In this document: positions 1-8,348 of the stretch, one piece after another | Numbering within the stretch: position 1 is the first letter of the stretch | Layout: every line of letters starts with the position of its first letter | NCBI RefSeq assembly: GCF_029960665.1 | Contig: NZ_JASBRB010000002.1 | Location: 186,001-250,000 of the forward strand | Direction of reading: 5' to 3' | Source: Pseudarthrobacter sp. AL07 | Lineage (GTDB): Bacteria > Actinomycetota > Actinomycetes > Actinomycetales > Micrococcaceae | Length of the DNA: 64,000 nt | The notes under the pieces: model-generated | Seen by the model: the letters and a program-made list of their open reading frames with translations, nothing else | The model's database searches: none | Told to the model about the DNA's origin: nothing | Translations under genes and position numbers: made by a program

Positions 1-1
1 C

Positions 2-1159
2 ACCCTTACCGGCCAGGGCAACGGCCAGGGCGGCCGCGAGCACGGCCAGAAGGCCGACCAGCTCCCCGGCTACCGCAAGATCACCGACCCCGCCGCCCGC
101 GCCCATATGGCCGGCGTCTGGGGCGTCCCGGAGGGAACCATTCCCGGGCCCGGACTGCCCGCCGTCCAGTTGCTGAAGTCGCTGGGACAGCCCGACGGCG
201 TCCGGTGCCTTTTTGTGCACGCCTCCAACATCGCGGTGGCCTCCCCCGATGCCAACGCCGTCATCGCCGGGCTCCGCAGCCTGGACTTCCTGGTGGTCTG
301 CGACTTCTTTATGTCCGAAACGGCCGCTGAAGCGGACCTCGTCCTCCCGGTCCTGCAGTGGGCCGAGGAGGAAGGCACGCTCACCAACCTCGAGGGCCGC
401 GTCCTCCGCCGCCGCCGGGCCCTGCAGCCGCCGGCCGGCGCACGCAGCGAACTGTGGATCATGGCCAGGCTCGCCGAAGCGCTCGAGGCACCCTCCACCT
501 ACAGCGAAGATCCGGAAACAGTCTTCGAGGAACTGCGGTTGGCCTCGGCCGGCGGGCACGCCGACTACTCCGGCATCGACTACGCCATGCTGGACCGCGG
601 CGAAGCCGCCTACTGGCCCTACCCTGTGGGCAGCACCGGCACACCCCGGCTCTTCCTGGACACGTTTGCCCACGCCGGCGGCAAGGCGGTCATGACCCCG
701 GTGACGCCCCGCCGTCGTCGTACGCCCGAGGCCAATCCGGATCCGGCGGCAAAAACCATGACCCTCATCACCGGCCGCCTCCTGGAGCACTACCAGTCCG
801 GCGCTCAGACCCGGCGAGTGTCCGAGTTGCTGGCCAGCCAGCCGGAGGCGAAATTACAGATCCATCCGGCCGCCGCGACGTCCATGGGCATCGCCGAGGG
901 TTCCTTCGTCTCGGTGGCCAACGAACGCGGACAGGTGGTCTGCCGGGCCGAGCTCAGCACGGCAATCCGCCCGGACACGGTGTTCCTGCCGTTCCACTTC
1001 CCCGAACTCGAAAGCGCCAACCGGCTGACGGAGGCCGCCACCGACCCCATCTCAGGGATGCCCGAATTCAAGTTCAACAAGGTCTGGGTCCGGCTGGCCG
1101 CCGACCAGGCCCCGAACCAGCCCCAGACCAGTGTTCTTCAGACATCGGAGGCATCATGA
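2..1159 (+). CDS. nasC: Assimilatory nitrate reductase catalytic subunit, C-terminal part (5' end outside window)
   Basis: This is the C-terminal 385 residues of a molybdopterin-dependent oxidoreductase that reduces nitrate to nitrite in the cytoplasm. The frame is open from base 2. The first visible residues (TLTGQGNGQGGREHGQKADQ) and the following LPGYRKITDP are typical of assimilatory nitrate reductases. A molybdopterin-dinucleotide-binding domain follows from about base 750 (TLITGRLLEHYQSGAQTRR). The stop overlaps the next start as ATGA, so the two genes are translationally coupled, and the downstream NasB-like protein supports an assimilatory role. A formate dehydrogenase-like paralogue is the alternative, but the nir genes nearby argue against it. 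The metal-binding N-terminus is not in the window. Confidence 0.9.
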   Translation, partial: TLTGQGNGQGGREHGQKADQLPGYRKITDPAARAHMAGVWGVPEGTIPGPGLPAVQLLKSLGQPDGVRCLFVHASNIAVASPDANAVIAGLRSLDFLVVCDFFMSETAAEADLVLPVLQWAEEEGTLTNLEGRVLRRRRALQPPAGARSELWIMARLAEALEAPSTYSEDPETVFEELRLASAGGHADYSGIDYAMLDRGEAAYWPYPVGSTGTPRLFLDTFAHAGGKAVMTPVTPRRRRTPEANPDPAAKTMTLITGRLLEHYQSGAQTRRVSELLASQPEAKLQIHPAAATSMGIAEGSFVSVANERGQVVCRAELSTAIRPDTVFLPFHFPELESANRLTEAATDPISGMPEFKFNKVWVRLAADQAPNQPQTSVLQTSEAS

Positions 1160-2718
1160 GTGAGCAGATTGTCATTGTTGGTTTCGGCCCGGTGGCTGCC
1201 CGCCTGATCGATGAACTGCTGCCCGCAGTCCGCGACGGGCACGTCAGCCTGACCGTGGTGGGCCAAGAGGCCGAGGCCGCTTACAACCGGGTGCTCGTGG
1301 CCGACCTCGGCGTCGGACGCACCACTGCCGAGGCCCTGGCCCTCTCCGACGCCGCAGCCCTGACCACCGACGGCGTGGACGTCCGGCTTGGTGTGCGCGT
1401 CCGCCGCGTGGACCGCGCCCGCCAGCAGGTGATCCTCACCGACGGCACCTCGGCCCACTATGAGCGGCTGGTCATCGCCACCGGTTCCCGGCCCGTCATC
1501 CCCAATCTGACCGGGATCAACCCCGATCCCTCCTCCCCCGTCCTTCCGGTCGGCGTCACAGCGCTCCGGGACCTCCGCGACGCTTCGGTTCTGCGCGCGG
1601 CGGTCGACGGCGGCAAACGTGTAGTGGTGCTGGGCGGCGGCGTCCTTGGCCTCGAAACAGCCCTCGCCGCTGCCGAGGAAGGTGCCACCGTCACGGTGGT
1701 GCACAACGGGCCGCACCCGCTGGGACGCAACATCGACCGCGGCGGCGGGGCGGTCCTGGCGGCCAGCCTGCGCCGGTGCGGCGTCCGGATGGCCAGCAAC
1801 GCCCGGTCCACCGGGGTGGAGCACAACGCGCCCGACGGCGGGTTCTCGGCGCTGCTGCTCAATGACGGTTCGGCGATCGACGGCGATCTCCTGGTCCTCT
1901 CCTGCGGCGTCCGCCCCAGGACCGAGCTCGCCGAAGGCTGCGGTCTGTCGGTTGGCGCTGGCATTCTGGTGGACCACCGGCTGCGGGCCCACCACGAGCC
2001 GCACATCTTCGCGATCGGCGACTGCGCAGAGGTCCGCTGCCCGGACCCCGCCTGCGGTGAGTGCCGCACGGCAAAGGGCCCGTCCGGCCTGGTGGGTCCC
2101 GGCTGGCGGCAGGCCGAATGGCTGGCCGAATACCTGACCCTGCTGGCCTCCGGCACACAGGACGACGCCGACGCGCTGCAGGAACTGCCCCAGGAACAGG
2201 CCGGCGTGATTGTGCTCAAGGCCCGCGGCATGAACATGGCCGTGGCCGGCAACAACGGGGCCGAACCGTGGGATGTGGAGACGCTCACCGCGGGTGCCGT
2301 GAACGGCCGGCCCCGGCTGCAGATCGCCCAGTGGGCCGATCCGGAACACGGCCGCTACGTCAAGATGACCACCCGCGGCGGAGTGCTGGAAGGCCTGGTG
2401 TCCGTGGGCATGCCGCGGACCGCCGCGGAGCTGGTGGGACTGTTCGAGCGCGGCGCGGAACTGCCGGCTGACAGGTCACTGCTGCTGCGGCTGGACGGTC
2501 CGGACCAGCTGGCCGCGTCCGGTCCCGCCGATCCTGCGGGAACGGTATGCCGCTGCGCCGGAGTCAGCGGCACCAGGATCCAGGGTGCCGTGGCCGATGG
2601 CTGCTCCACAGTGGCCGAGGTCTCCAAGGCGACCCGCGCCGGCACCGGCTGCGGCGGCTGCCACGAGGACATCAAGGGGCTTATCGAAAAACACTTCCAG
2701 GCGGCTCCCGCCGCCTGA
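1156..2718 (+). CDS. nasB: NasB-like FAD oxidoreductase, electron-transfer subunit of assimilatory nitrate reductase
   Basis: A 520-residue protein expected to pass electrons from NAD(P)H to the nitrate reductase. An N-terminal FAD Rossmann motif (VIVGFGPVAA, residues 6-15) is followed by an NAD(P) motif (VVVLGGGVLGLE, 156-167) and an FAD-closing GDC motif near 288-290. The C-terminus is a BFD-type [2Fe-2S] domain with C465, C467, C499 and C502. The start is the ATG that overlaps the upstream stop (ATGA). The region after the GD motif carries extra cysteines C290, C295, C300 and C303, spaced like a metal site, which I do not expect in this fold. The same layout (FAD/NAD plus BFD) occurs in Bacillus NasB and at the N-terminus of NirB. 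Confidence 0.85.
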   Translation: MSEQIVIVGFGPVAARLIDELLPAVRDGHVSLTVVGQEAEAAYNRVLVADLGVGRTTAEALALSDAAALTTDGVDVRLGVRVRRVDRARQQVILTDGTSAHYERLVIATGSRPVIPNLTGINPDPSSPVLPVGVTALRDLRDASVLRAAVDGGKRVVVLGGGVLGLETALAAAEEGATVTVVHNGPHPLGRNIDRGGGAVLAASLRRCGVRMASNARSTGVEHNAPDGGFSALLLNDGSAIDGDLLVLSCGVRPRTELAEGCGLSVGAGILVDHRLRAHHEPHIFAIGDCAEVRCPDPACGECRTAKGPSGLVGPGWRQAEWLAEYLTLLASGTQDDADALQELPQEQAGVIVLKARGMNMAVAGNNGAEPWDVETLTAGAVNGRPRLQIAQWADPEHGRYVKMTTRGGVLEGLVSVGMPRTAAELVGLFERGAELPADRSLLLRLDGPDQLAASGPADPAGTVCRCAGVSGTRIQGAVADGCSTVAEVSKATRAGTGCGGCHEDIKGLIEKHFQAAPAA

Positions 2719-2856
2719 CATTTCCGACCGGTGACTGAGCCATGCACCCGTGATTGAGCACGTGGAAGTCCCGGCGAAGACGCATGGCCGGCGGCTTTCC
2801 GCAGGCCATTTGCGCGGGTTATTCCCAACGCGGTGCGCTGTCAGTAGACTCACCGC

Positions 2857-2873
2857 ACGGGCCTTCGGCCCGT
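2857..2873 (+). other. Short hairpin upstream of the small secreted protein
   Basis: A perfect 7-bp stem with a 3-nt loop (ACGGGCC-TTC-GGCCCGT) lies between nasB and the secreted protein. No T-tract follows, so it is not a classic terminator. It could end the nas transcript or sit in the next leader. The rest of the 252-nt gap shows nothing I can name. Confidence 0.3.
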
Positions 2874-2970
2874 AGGTAGCAGACCTGCGCTGGGCAGTGT
2901 CACGGTTTGCACCAATTTGCAGCGTCTGCCACCGAGAAGAGTCATCACTTCGAGGAATTGAGGCAACACA

Positions 2971-3264
2971 ATGCACAAGAAATCACTGTTGGGTGCGGCC
3001 GTCTGTACGTTGGCGCTGATGGGAATGACAACGGCGCCTGCGTCGGCCGCGGGGCAGGTGGAACGGGGCCCGGACCATGCCAATTCGATCTGCTCGTTCT
3101 CCGGCCTCAACGATGTCCCGGACGATCCGGTTGAAGGCGGCAGGGTCCAGTCCTACGGGCAGATCGTCGCGGCAGGCTTTAAGGCCGAAGTGCCGAGCCC
3201 GGGCATGCTCTGCAATGGCCATAACTTCCCTTACCCCGAAGCTTTCCCGGAGGAAGGGCCGTAA
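2971..3264 (+). CDS. Small secreted protein of unknown function
   Basis: A 97-residue protein with a clear Sec signal peptide: MHKK, a hydrophobic stretch (LLGAAVCTLALMGMTTA) and an ASA cleavage motif near residue 26. The mature part, about 70 residues, has two cysteines (SICSFSG and GMLCNGH) that could form a disulfide. It is rich in Gly, Pro and acidic residues. A purine-rich GAGGAATTGAGG precedes the ATG. I do not recognise a family. It stands alone between the nas genes and the PspC gene, so context gives no function. Confidence 0.65.
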   Translation: MHKKSLLGAAVCTLALMGMTTAPASAAGQVERGPDHANSICSFSGLNDVPDDPVEGGRVQSYGQIVAAGFKAEVPSPGMLCNGHNFPYPEAFPEEGP

Positions 3265-3325
3265 AGCTGTCATCACGGTTGGCCCTTGGTCTCAGGGCCA
3301 ACCACCAAACGGCCGCTGGCGGACT

Positions 3326-3511
3326 CTACGCCGACGCTTTGGGGATCATGATCCACAGGGCGATGTAGACCAGCTCCCCGATCCCCAGCAGGCCAAAGAT
3401 CACAAAGCCGAGCCGGACCAGGAACTTCGGGAGCCCGAACCGGGCTGACAGGGCGGCGCAAACGCCACCGATGATTTTTCCGCGGCGTGGCCGCTCCAGA
3501 GCTGTAGTCAT
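3326..3511 (-). CDS. PspC-domain small membrane protein
   Basis: A 61-residue protein that is essentially one PspC domain. A basic N-terminus (ERPRRGKIIGGVCAALSARFG) leads into a hydrophobic segment (FVIFGLLGIGELVYIALWIMIP). PspC domains occur in phage-shock and envelope-stress systems, but stand-alone short forms have no settled role in actinobacteria. ATG at 3511 is chosen; a GTG at 3520 would add three residues. It is downstream of, and on the other strand from, the secreted protein, and it follows lpdA on the same strand by 22 nt. Confidence 0.75.
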   Translation of the reverse strand: MTTALERPRRGKIIGGVCAALSARFGLPKFLVRLGFVIFGLLGIGELVYIALWIMIPKASA

Positions 3512-3533
3512 GCCCGCCACGCTACCGGACCTG

Positions 3534-4949
3534 CTACATGTGGACGTGCAGGCGGCGAGCGGCTTCCGAGATGGACCCGCTCAGTGACGGGTACACAGTA
3601 AAGGTGTTGGCGACGTCGTCGACGTGGAGCTTCTGGGTCACCGCAAGGGAGATGGCGAAGATCAGCTCGGACGCGTTCGGCCCCACCACAACACCGCCAA
3701 TCACGGTGCCGGAGCCCTTACGGGCGAAGATCTTGACGAAGCCGTCCTTGTGATTGCGCATTTTGGCGCGGGCATTGCTCTTGAGCGAAAGTTTGACGAT
3801 GTCGCCCTGGTATTTGCCGGACTGGATCTCGGCCTCGGAAACGCCCACGTTCGCGATCTCGGGAGAGGTGAAGATGTTGGACGCCACCTGGTGAAGCTTG
3901 AGCGGCATCACGCTGTCGCCCAGGAAATGTGCGATCGCAATCCGGCCCTGCATTGCGGCCACCGAGGCCAAAGCCAGCACGCCGGTGCAGTCGCCCGCGG
4001 CGTAGACGTTCGGCGCCGTGGTGCGGGAGACGCCGTCGACCTTTATATGGCCGCTCTCGGTGAGTGCCACGCCGGCCTCTTCAAGGCCGATGCCGGCGGT
4101 GTTCGGGATGGAACCCACGCATACCAGGCAGTGGCTGCCGGTGACTTTCGATCCGTCACCGAGAGTGACCACCACGCCGTCGTCGGTCCGCTCGACGGTT
4201 TCGGCACGGGCGCGGGACAGCACGCGCACACCGCGGCGCTCGAAGACTTCCTCCAGTACCTCCGCAGCATCGGTGTCCGAGCCGGGCAGCACCCGGTCGC
4301 GGCTGGAGATCAGGGTGACTTTGGAGCCCAGGCCGTTGTAGGCGGAGGCAAACTCGGCACCGGTCACACCGGAGCCCACCACAATCAGTTCCTCGGGAAG
4401 CTCGTCAAGGTTGTAGATCTGCGCCCAGTTCAGGATGCGTTCCCCGTCCGGCCGCGCGGTGGGCAGCTCGCGGGGGTGCGCGCCGACGGCCAGCAGAATG
4501 GTGTCAGCTTCCACGATTTCGGTGCCGTCAGCGGTCAGGACTTCAATGGTGTGGTTGTCCAGGAGCTTGCCCGAACCGAGCAGGATGCGGACGTTCTGGT
4601 GCTCCAGCCCACTGGAGATGTCAGTGGACTGTTGGCGGGCAAGGCCGAGCAGGCGGTCGTTGATGTGTTTGAGGTCGGCGCGCATCGCCGGCACAAAGTC
4701 GCCGCCGTCGACGTCGAACTTCACTCCCAGCTCGCCCGCCTCACCGACGCGGGTCATCAGGTCCGCCGTCGCGATCAGAGTCTTGGAAGGCACGACGTCG
4801 GTCAGCACGGCCGAGCCGCCCATGCCCGCGCGTTCGATGATGGTGACCTGCGCTCCCAGCGAGGCAGCGACCATAGCGGCTTCGTATCCGCCGGGGCCAC
4901 CTCCGAGGATTGCGATCCGGGGGGAGCTGAAATCAGGGTGCGTAGTCAC
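3534..4949 (-). CDS. lpdA: NAD(P)H-quinone dehydrogenase / dihydrolipoamide dehydrogenase-like flavoprotein (LpdA type)
   Basis: A 471-residue class I pyridine nucleotide-disulfide oxidoreductase. The FAD motif (IAILGGGPGGYEAA) is near residue 12, a central NAD motif (LIVVGSGVTGAEFAS) near 180, the second FAD motif (VYAAGDCTG) near 310, and a C-terminal dimerisation domain follows. The usual CxxxxC redox pair is absent: the equivalent position reads GGSAVLTDVVPSKTL. That matches the M. tuberculosis Rv3303c LpdA subfamily, which acts on quinones rather than lipoamide. The start is GTG at 4949; upstream codons to the longer frame start are not conserved-looking. A promoter lies directly upstream, so the mRNA may be nearly leaderless. 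It is divergent from the PNP gene, an arrangement I recall from mycobacteria. Confidence 0.85.
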   Translation of the reverse strand: MTTHPDFSSPRIAILGGGPGGYEAAMVAASLGAQVTIIERAGMGGSAVLTDVVPSKTLIATADLMTRVGEAGELGVKFDVDGGDFVPAMRADLKHINDRLLGLARQQSTDISSGLEHQNVRILLGSGKLLDNHTIEVLTADGTEIVEADTILLAVGAHPRELPTARPDGERILNWAQIYNLDELPEELIVVGSGVTGAEFASAYNGLGSKVTLISSRDRVLPGSDTDAAEVLEEVFERRGVRVLSRARAETVERTDDGVVVTLGDGSKVTGSHCLVCVGSIPNTAGIGLEEAGVALTESGHIKVDGVSRTTAPNVYAAGDCTGVLALASVAAMQGRIAIAHFLGDSVMPLKLHQVASNIFTSPEIANVGVSEAEIQSGKYQGDIVKLSLKSNARAKMRNHKDGFVKIFARKGSGTVIGGVVVGPNASELIFAISLAVTQKLHVDDVANTFTVYPSLSGSISEAARRLHVHM

Positions 4950-4957
4950 AATCAACC

Positions 4958-4987
4958 ATTGTCCCGCATCAGCGCAGGGACCACCAA
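4958..4987 (-). promoter_or_regulatory. Candidate promoter for lpdA
   Basis: On the minus strand TTGGTG (4987-4982) and GACAAT (4963-4958) are separated by 18 nt. The GTG start follows the -10 by 8 nt, so transcription would begin within a few bases of the start codon. This is a pattern match only. Confidence 0.35.
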
Positions 4988-5077
4988 TAAAAGAGCGGCC
5001 CGTCACGGTGCCGGCCGCGGCCTGGAGCACCGCTGTTGCCACTGTGCACAGCGGCAGCAGCACGATAACTTGTACCA

Positions 5078-5896
5078 GTGAGTAATACAGACTTCCAGAA
5101 CACGGACCCTTTCGCCGCCGCGCGCTCCGCTGCTGACTACATCGCCCGGGAGACGGGGGTTGACAGCCACGACATCGCCCTCGTCCTGGGCTCAGGCTGG
5201 GCCGAAGCCGCCGACCTCATCGGCAAGACCACCGCCACCCTGACCGCTGACACCGTCCCGGGCTTCCATGCCCCGGCGGTGGAGGGCCATGTGGGCACCA
5301 TCCGCTCTGTCCTGACCAAAGAGGGCAAACGCGCGCTGGTCCTGGGCGCACGCACCCACTACTACGAAGGCAAAGGCGTCCGCGCCGTGGTCCATGGCAT
5401 CCGCACCGCCGCGGCAGCCGGCTGCAAAACCCTGGTCCTCACCAACGGCTGCGGAGGACTTAACGAAAACTGGACGCCGGGCACCCCGGTACTCATCAAA
5501 GATCACATCAACCTCACCGCCACCTCCCCGTTGGAAGGCGCAACGTTTGTTGACCTGACAGACCTGTACAGTTCACGCATCCGCGCCCTTGCCCGCGAAG
5601 TGGACCCTTCGCTGGAGGAAGGCGTCTATGCCCAGTTCAGCGGGCCGCATTACGAAACGCCGGCAGAGGTCCAGTACGCCAAGCGGATCGGCGCGGACCT
5701 GGTGGGCATGTCCACTGCCTTGGAAGCGATCGCCGGCCGTCACGCAGGCATGGAAGTGTTCGGAATTTCATTGGTCACCAACCTTGCGGCCGGCATCAGC
5801 GCCATGCCGCTGAGCCACCAGGAAGTCATCGAGTCCGGCCAGGCCGCCGGACCGCGCATCTCCACACTGCTGGCTGGCATCGTCGCCAGGCTTTAG
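5078..5896 (+). CDS. punA: Purine-nucleoside phosphorylase
   Basis: A 272-residue protein that cleaves purine nucleosides with phosphate in purine salvage. It belongs to the trimeric PNP/MTAP family: ALVLGSGWAEAAD near the N-terminus binds phosphate; ARTHYYEGKG, TNGCGGLNENW, FSGPHYETPAEV and MSTALEAIAGRH are the family's substrate-binding blocks. Length is normal. The start is GTG at 5078. It is divergent from lpdA and points toward the Rrf2 and phosphohexomutase genes. In M. tuberculosis the PNP gene (deoD, Rv3307) is next to pmmB (Rv3308), so the linkage with the mutase at 6572 is conserved. Confidence 0.92.
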   Translation: MSNTDFQNTDPFAAARSAADYIARETGVDSHDIALVLGSGWAEAADLIGKTTATLTADTVPGFHAPAVEGHVGTIRSVLTKEGKRALVLGARTHYYEGKGVRAVVHGIRTAAAAGCKTLVLTNGCGGLNENWTPGTPVLIKDHINLTATSPLEGATFVDLTDLYSSRIRALAREVDPSLEEGVYAQFSGPHYETPAEVQYAKRIGADLVGMSTALEAIAGRHAGMEVFGISLVTNLAAGISAMPLSHQEVIESGQAAGPRISTLLAGIVARL

Positions 5897-5897
5897 C

Positions 5898-5962
5898 GCA
5901 ACGCGGGGTCACTTAGCGCCCATCCGAGGCCTTGCAACGGGCGCTAAGTGACCCCGCGTTGC
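5898..5962. repeat. Long perfect intergenic palindrome (24-bp arms)
   Basis: Arms 5898-5921 and 5939-5962 are perfect 24-nt reverse complements, with a 17-nt loop. The outer part is GCAACGCGGGGTCAC and the inner part TTAGCGCCC. It lies between the convergent PNP and Rrf2 genes, so it could stop transcription from both sides, although no T-tract follows either arm. The outer 14-15 nt recur in the palindrome at 14923-14985, which argues for a repeat family rather than a one-off terminator. Confidence 0.75.
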
Positions 5963-5973
5963 CTATAGGCTGG

Positions 5974-6459
5974 TCAGGATTTGGCGCCCATGAGTTGGCT
6001 GACCGCGTCCTCCCGGGCCTCGGGAAACCGGCGCTCGATGGACTGTGCGATCCCGGCAATGCTCTGCCGGGACAGCTCGGTCCGCCAGGTGACTTCGGCG
6101 TGGCGCATGGTCTGGGAGATGAGGCACGTGCGGGCGTAGTCAGCGTCCATACTCCCGCCCGGCGCGTCCTTGGTGATGCCTTCGCACCGGAAGGCATGGT
6201 CATTTCCTTCAACGGCGAGGACCACGTCAAGGACGGAAATCCGGTCCGGACGCCTGGCCAGCGAGAAGCCGCCCCGCGGCCCGGACACCGAGGTCAGGAT
6301 CCCGGCCCGCACCAGGGCCTGGAGCTGTTTGTTCAGGTACGCGGCGGGAAGCTTGTAGAACTCGGCCAGCCGTGCGCTGCTGACGGCCTCCCCCGGCGCG
6401 GTCCAGGACATGTTGACGCAGCTATGCAGCCCCCACTCAACACCCTGCCCAAGTTTCAT
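5974..6459 (-). CDS. Rrf2-family transcriptional regulator
   Basis: A 161-residue winged-helix regulator. The start MKLGQGVEWGLHSCVNMSW matches the usual Rrf2 N-terminus, so ATG 6459 is preferred over the longer frame at 6495. The helix-turn-helix follows (SSARLAEFYKLPAAYLNKQLQ), then the wing (GPRGGFSLARRPDRISVLDVV). Cysteines are present at SCVN, FRCEG and RTCLI, but the last two are 21 residues apart. This does not fit the tight three-Cys [Fe-S] cluster of IscR/NsrR, so it may not bind a cluster in that way. It is divergent from the phosphohexomutase gene. The target is unknown. Confidence 0.85.
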   Translation of the reverse strand: MKLGQGVEWGLHSCVNMSWTAPGEAVSSARLAEFYKLPAAYLNKQLQALVRAGILTSVSGPRGGFSLARRPDRISVLDVVLAVEGNDHAFRCEGITKDAPGGSMDADYARTCLISQTMRHAEVTWRTELSRQSIAGIAQSIERRFPEAREDAVSQLMGAKS

Positions 6460-6571
6460 ATTCGCGACATTACTTGTCCAGAAAATTCCCTGCAAGGATT
6501 TCGCTGCTTTCCGCTGTCACAGGCGAGTGTTCAGGCACAGTTCCTGAAGCAATGACGATAGCGTTGACCGC

Positions 6572-8341
6572 ATGACGTCCTCCGATGCCGCCTCCTTGTT
6601 CAGCCAAGCCCGTGAGTGGGCGGCCACAGATCCGGATCTAGCCACAGCCGCAGAGCTCACCGAGCTGCTGCAACTCGCGGAGGAGGGCTCCCCCGCAGCG
6701 TCACAGGAGCTGGCCGACAGCTTCAACGGCACCCTTCAGTTTGGCACCGCAGGCCTCCGCGCCGCCCTGGGCGCCGGGCCGAACCGCATGAACCGCGTGG
6801 TGGTGCGCCGCGCCGCCGCCGGCCTCGCCGACTTCCTGGTTGATGCGGTGGCTGAGGCCGCCCCCGGGACCCGGCCACGCGCCGTCGTCGGCTATGACGC
6901 CCGCTACAACTCCGACATCTTCGCCGAAGAAACGGCGGCCATCTTTACGGCCGCCGGGATCGAAACGTTCCTGATGCCGTCCGCGCTGCCCACCCCGCTG
7001 CTCGCATTCGCCGTGCGGGCCCTCAATTGCGACGGCGGCGCGATGGTGACGGCCAGCCATAATCCCCCGCAGGACAACGGCTACAAGGTGTATTTGGGCA
7101 GTCATGCCGTGGAGGACAGCGGCCGCGGAGCGCAGATCGTGGCGCCCTACGACGCCCGGATCGCCGCGCGGATCGACGCCGTGGGCGCCCTGGAAACCAT
7201 CACCCTTGCCGCCGGCGGCTGGACAGTGCTGGACCCGTCGGTTGCGGCGGATTATGAACGCGCGACGGCGGCACTCGCCGATGCGGCCCGCTTCCCGTCC
7301 CGTGATCTGCGGATTGTCCTGACCCCCATGCACGGTGTGGGCGGCGAAACTGCCGTGGCGGTGCTGAATGCTGCCGGCTTTGCCGATGTCACTCTCGTGG
7401 CCGAACAGGCGGAGCCGGATCCCGACTTTCCCACGGTGAACTTTCCGAATCCGGAGGAACCAGGTGCTTTGGACCTGGCCCTGGCGACCGCGGCCCGTGT
7501 GGACGCCGATATTGTCCTGGCCAACGATCCGGATGCGGACCGCGCGGCAGTGGCGGCCAAGGATCCTGACACCGGCGCGTGGCGCATGCTCCGCGGCGAC
7601 GAGGTGGGCGCGCTGCTGGGAGCACATATTGTGGCTCGGCTGGCGGCCGGCGCTGAGCAAGCGTCAGGCAATGCGGACGAACTTGGCAGGGGTGAAGGGG
7701 CCGGCGTCTTCGCCAATTCGATTGTGTCCTCGCGCCTGCTCTCCCGCATCGCCGCCGCGGCAGGATACGCGCATGAGGAAACGCTGACCGGGTTCAAGTG
7801 GATATCCCGGGTGCCCGGGCTGGTTTACGGCTACGAGGAAGCCCTTGGCTATTGCGTTGCGCCGGACCTGGTCCGGGACAAGGACGGGATCTCTGCCGCT
7901 GTCCTCATCGCGGAAATGGCTGCCGCCGCCAAGGCGGACGGAAAAACCATCTTCGACACCCTGGATGAGCTCTACCTTCAGCACGGTCTGCACGCCGGCG
8001 ACCAGCTGAGTATCCGGGTGGCGGATCTGGGCCTGCTGGACGCCATGATGAACCGGCTCCGGGTGAGCCCGCCCGATTCGTTCGGTTCGTCCGCTGTTGA
8101 AACTTTCGTGGACCTGGCCGAAGGGAGCGGGCACCTGCCGCCCACCGATGGCCTGCTGTATCTGACCCGGGACGACACGCGGGTCATCATCCGGCCCAGC
8201 GGCACCGAGCCAAAACTCAAGTGCTACCTGGAGGTCATCCTCCCGGTTGAGTCAGCTGCCGAACTTCCGGAAGCCCGGCAGGCAGCCCGTTCCGCCCTGG
8301 ACCATGTGCTCGGTGATGTCCGCGAGGCGCTCGGGCTCTAG
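6572..8341 (+). CDS. pmmB: Phosphomannomutase/phosphoglucomutase family protein
   Basis: A 589-residue alpha-D-phosphohexomutase that interconverts hexose 1- and 6-phosphates. It has the family blocks in order: FGTAGLRAALGAGPNRMN near residue 57, the active phosphoserine loop TASHNPPQDNGYKVY near 152, the metal-binding loop DPDADRAAVA near 315, the sugar-specificity loop GYEEALGYCV near 420, and the phosphate-binding RPSGTEPKLKCY near 540. Length suits the PgcA/PmmB group rather than the shorter AlgC type. Start ATG 6572. It is divergent from the Rrf2 gene and convergent with nirD (7-nt gap). Confidence 0.92.
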   Translation: MTSSDAASLFSQAREWAATDPDLATAAELTELLQLAEEGSPAASQELADSFNGTLQFGTAGLRAALGAGPNRMNRVVVRRAAAGLADFLVDAVAEAAPGTRPRAVVGYDARYNSDIFAEETAAIFTAAGIETFLMPSALPTPLLAFAVRALNCDGGAMVTASHNPPQDNGYKVYLGSHAVEDSGRGAQIVAPYDARIAARIDAVGALETITLAAGGWTVLDPSVAADYERATAALADAARFPSRDLRIVLTPMHGVGGETAVAVLNAAGFADVTLVAEQAEPDPDFPTVNFPNPEEPGALDLALATAARVDADIVLANDPDADRAAVAAKDPDTGAWRMLRGDEVGALLGAHIVARLAAGAEQASGNADELGRGEGAGVFANSIVSSRLLSRIAAAAGYAHEETLTGFKWISRVPGLVYGYEEALGYCVAPDLVRDKDGISAAVLIAEMAAAAKADGKTIFDTLDELYLQHGLHAGDQLSIRVADLGLLDAMMNRLRVSPPDSFGSSAVETFVDLAEGSGHLPPTDGLLYLTRDDTRVIIRPSGTEPKLKCYLEVILPVESAAELPEARQAARSALDHVLGDVREALGL

Positions 8342-8348
8342 CGGGACG

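Noticed and set aside
2719..2970. Repeat of GGTGACTGAGC / CGTGATTGAGC after nasB
   Set aside because: Two short imperfect matches only; too weak to call a repeat.
5898..5962. Classic Rho-independent terminator at the PNP end
   Set aside because: The stem is long but no T-tract follows either arm, and the core recurs elsewhere, so it is listed as a repeat.
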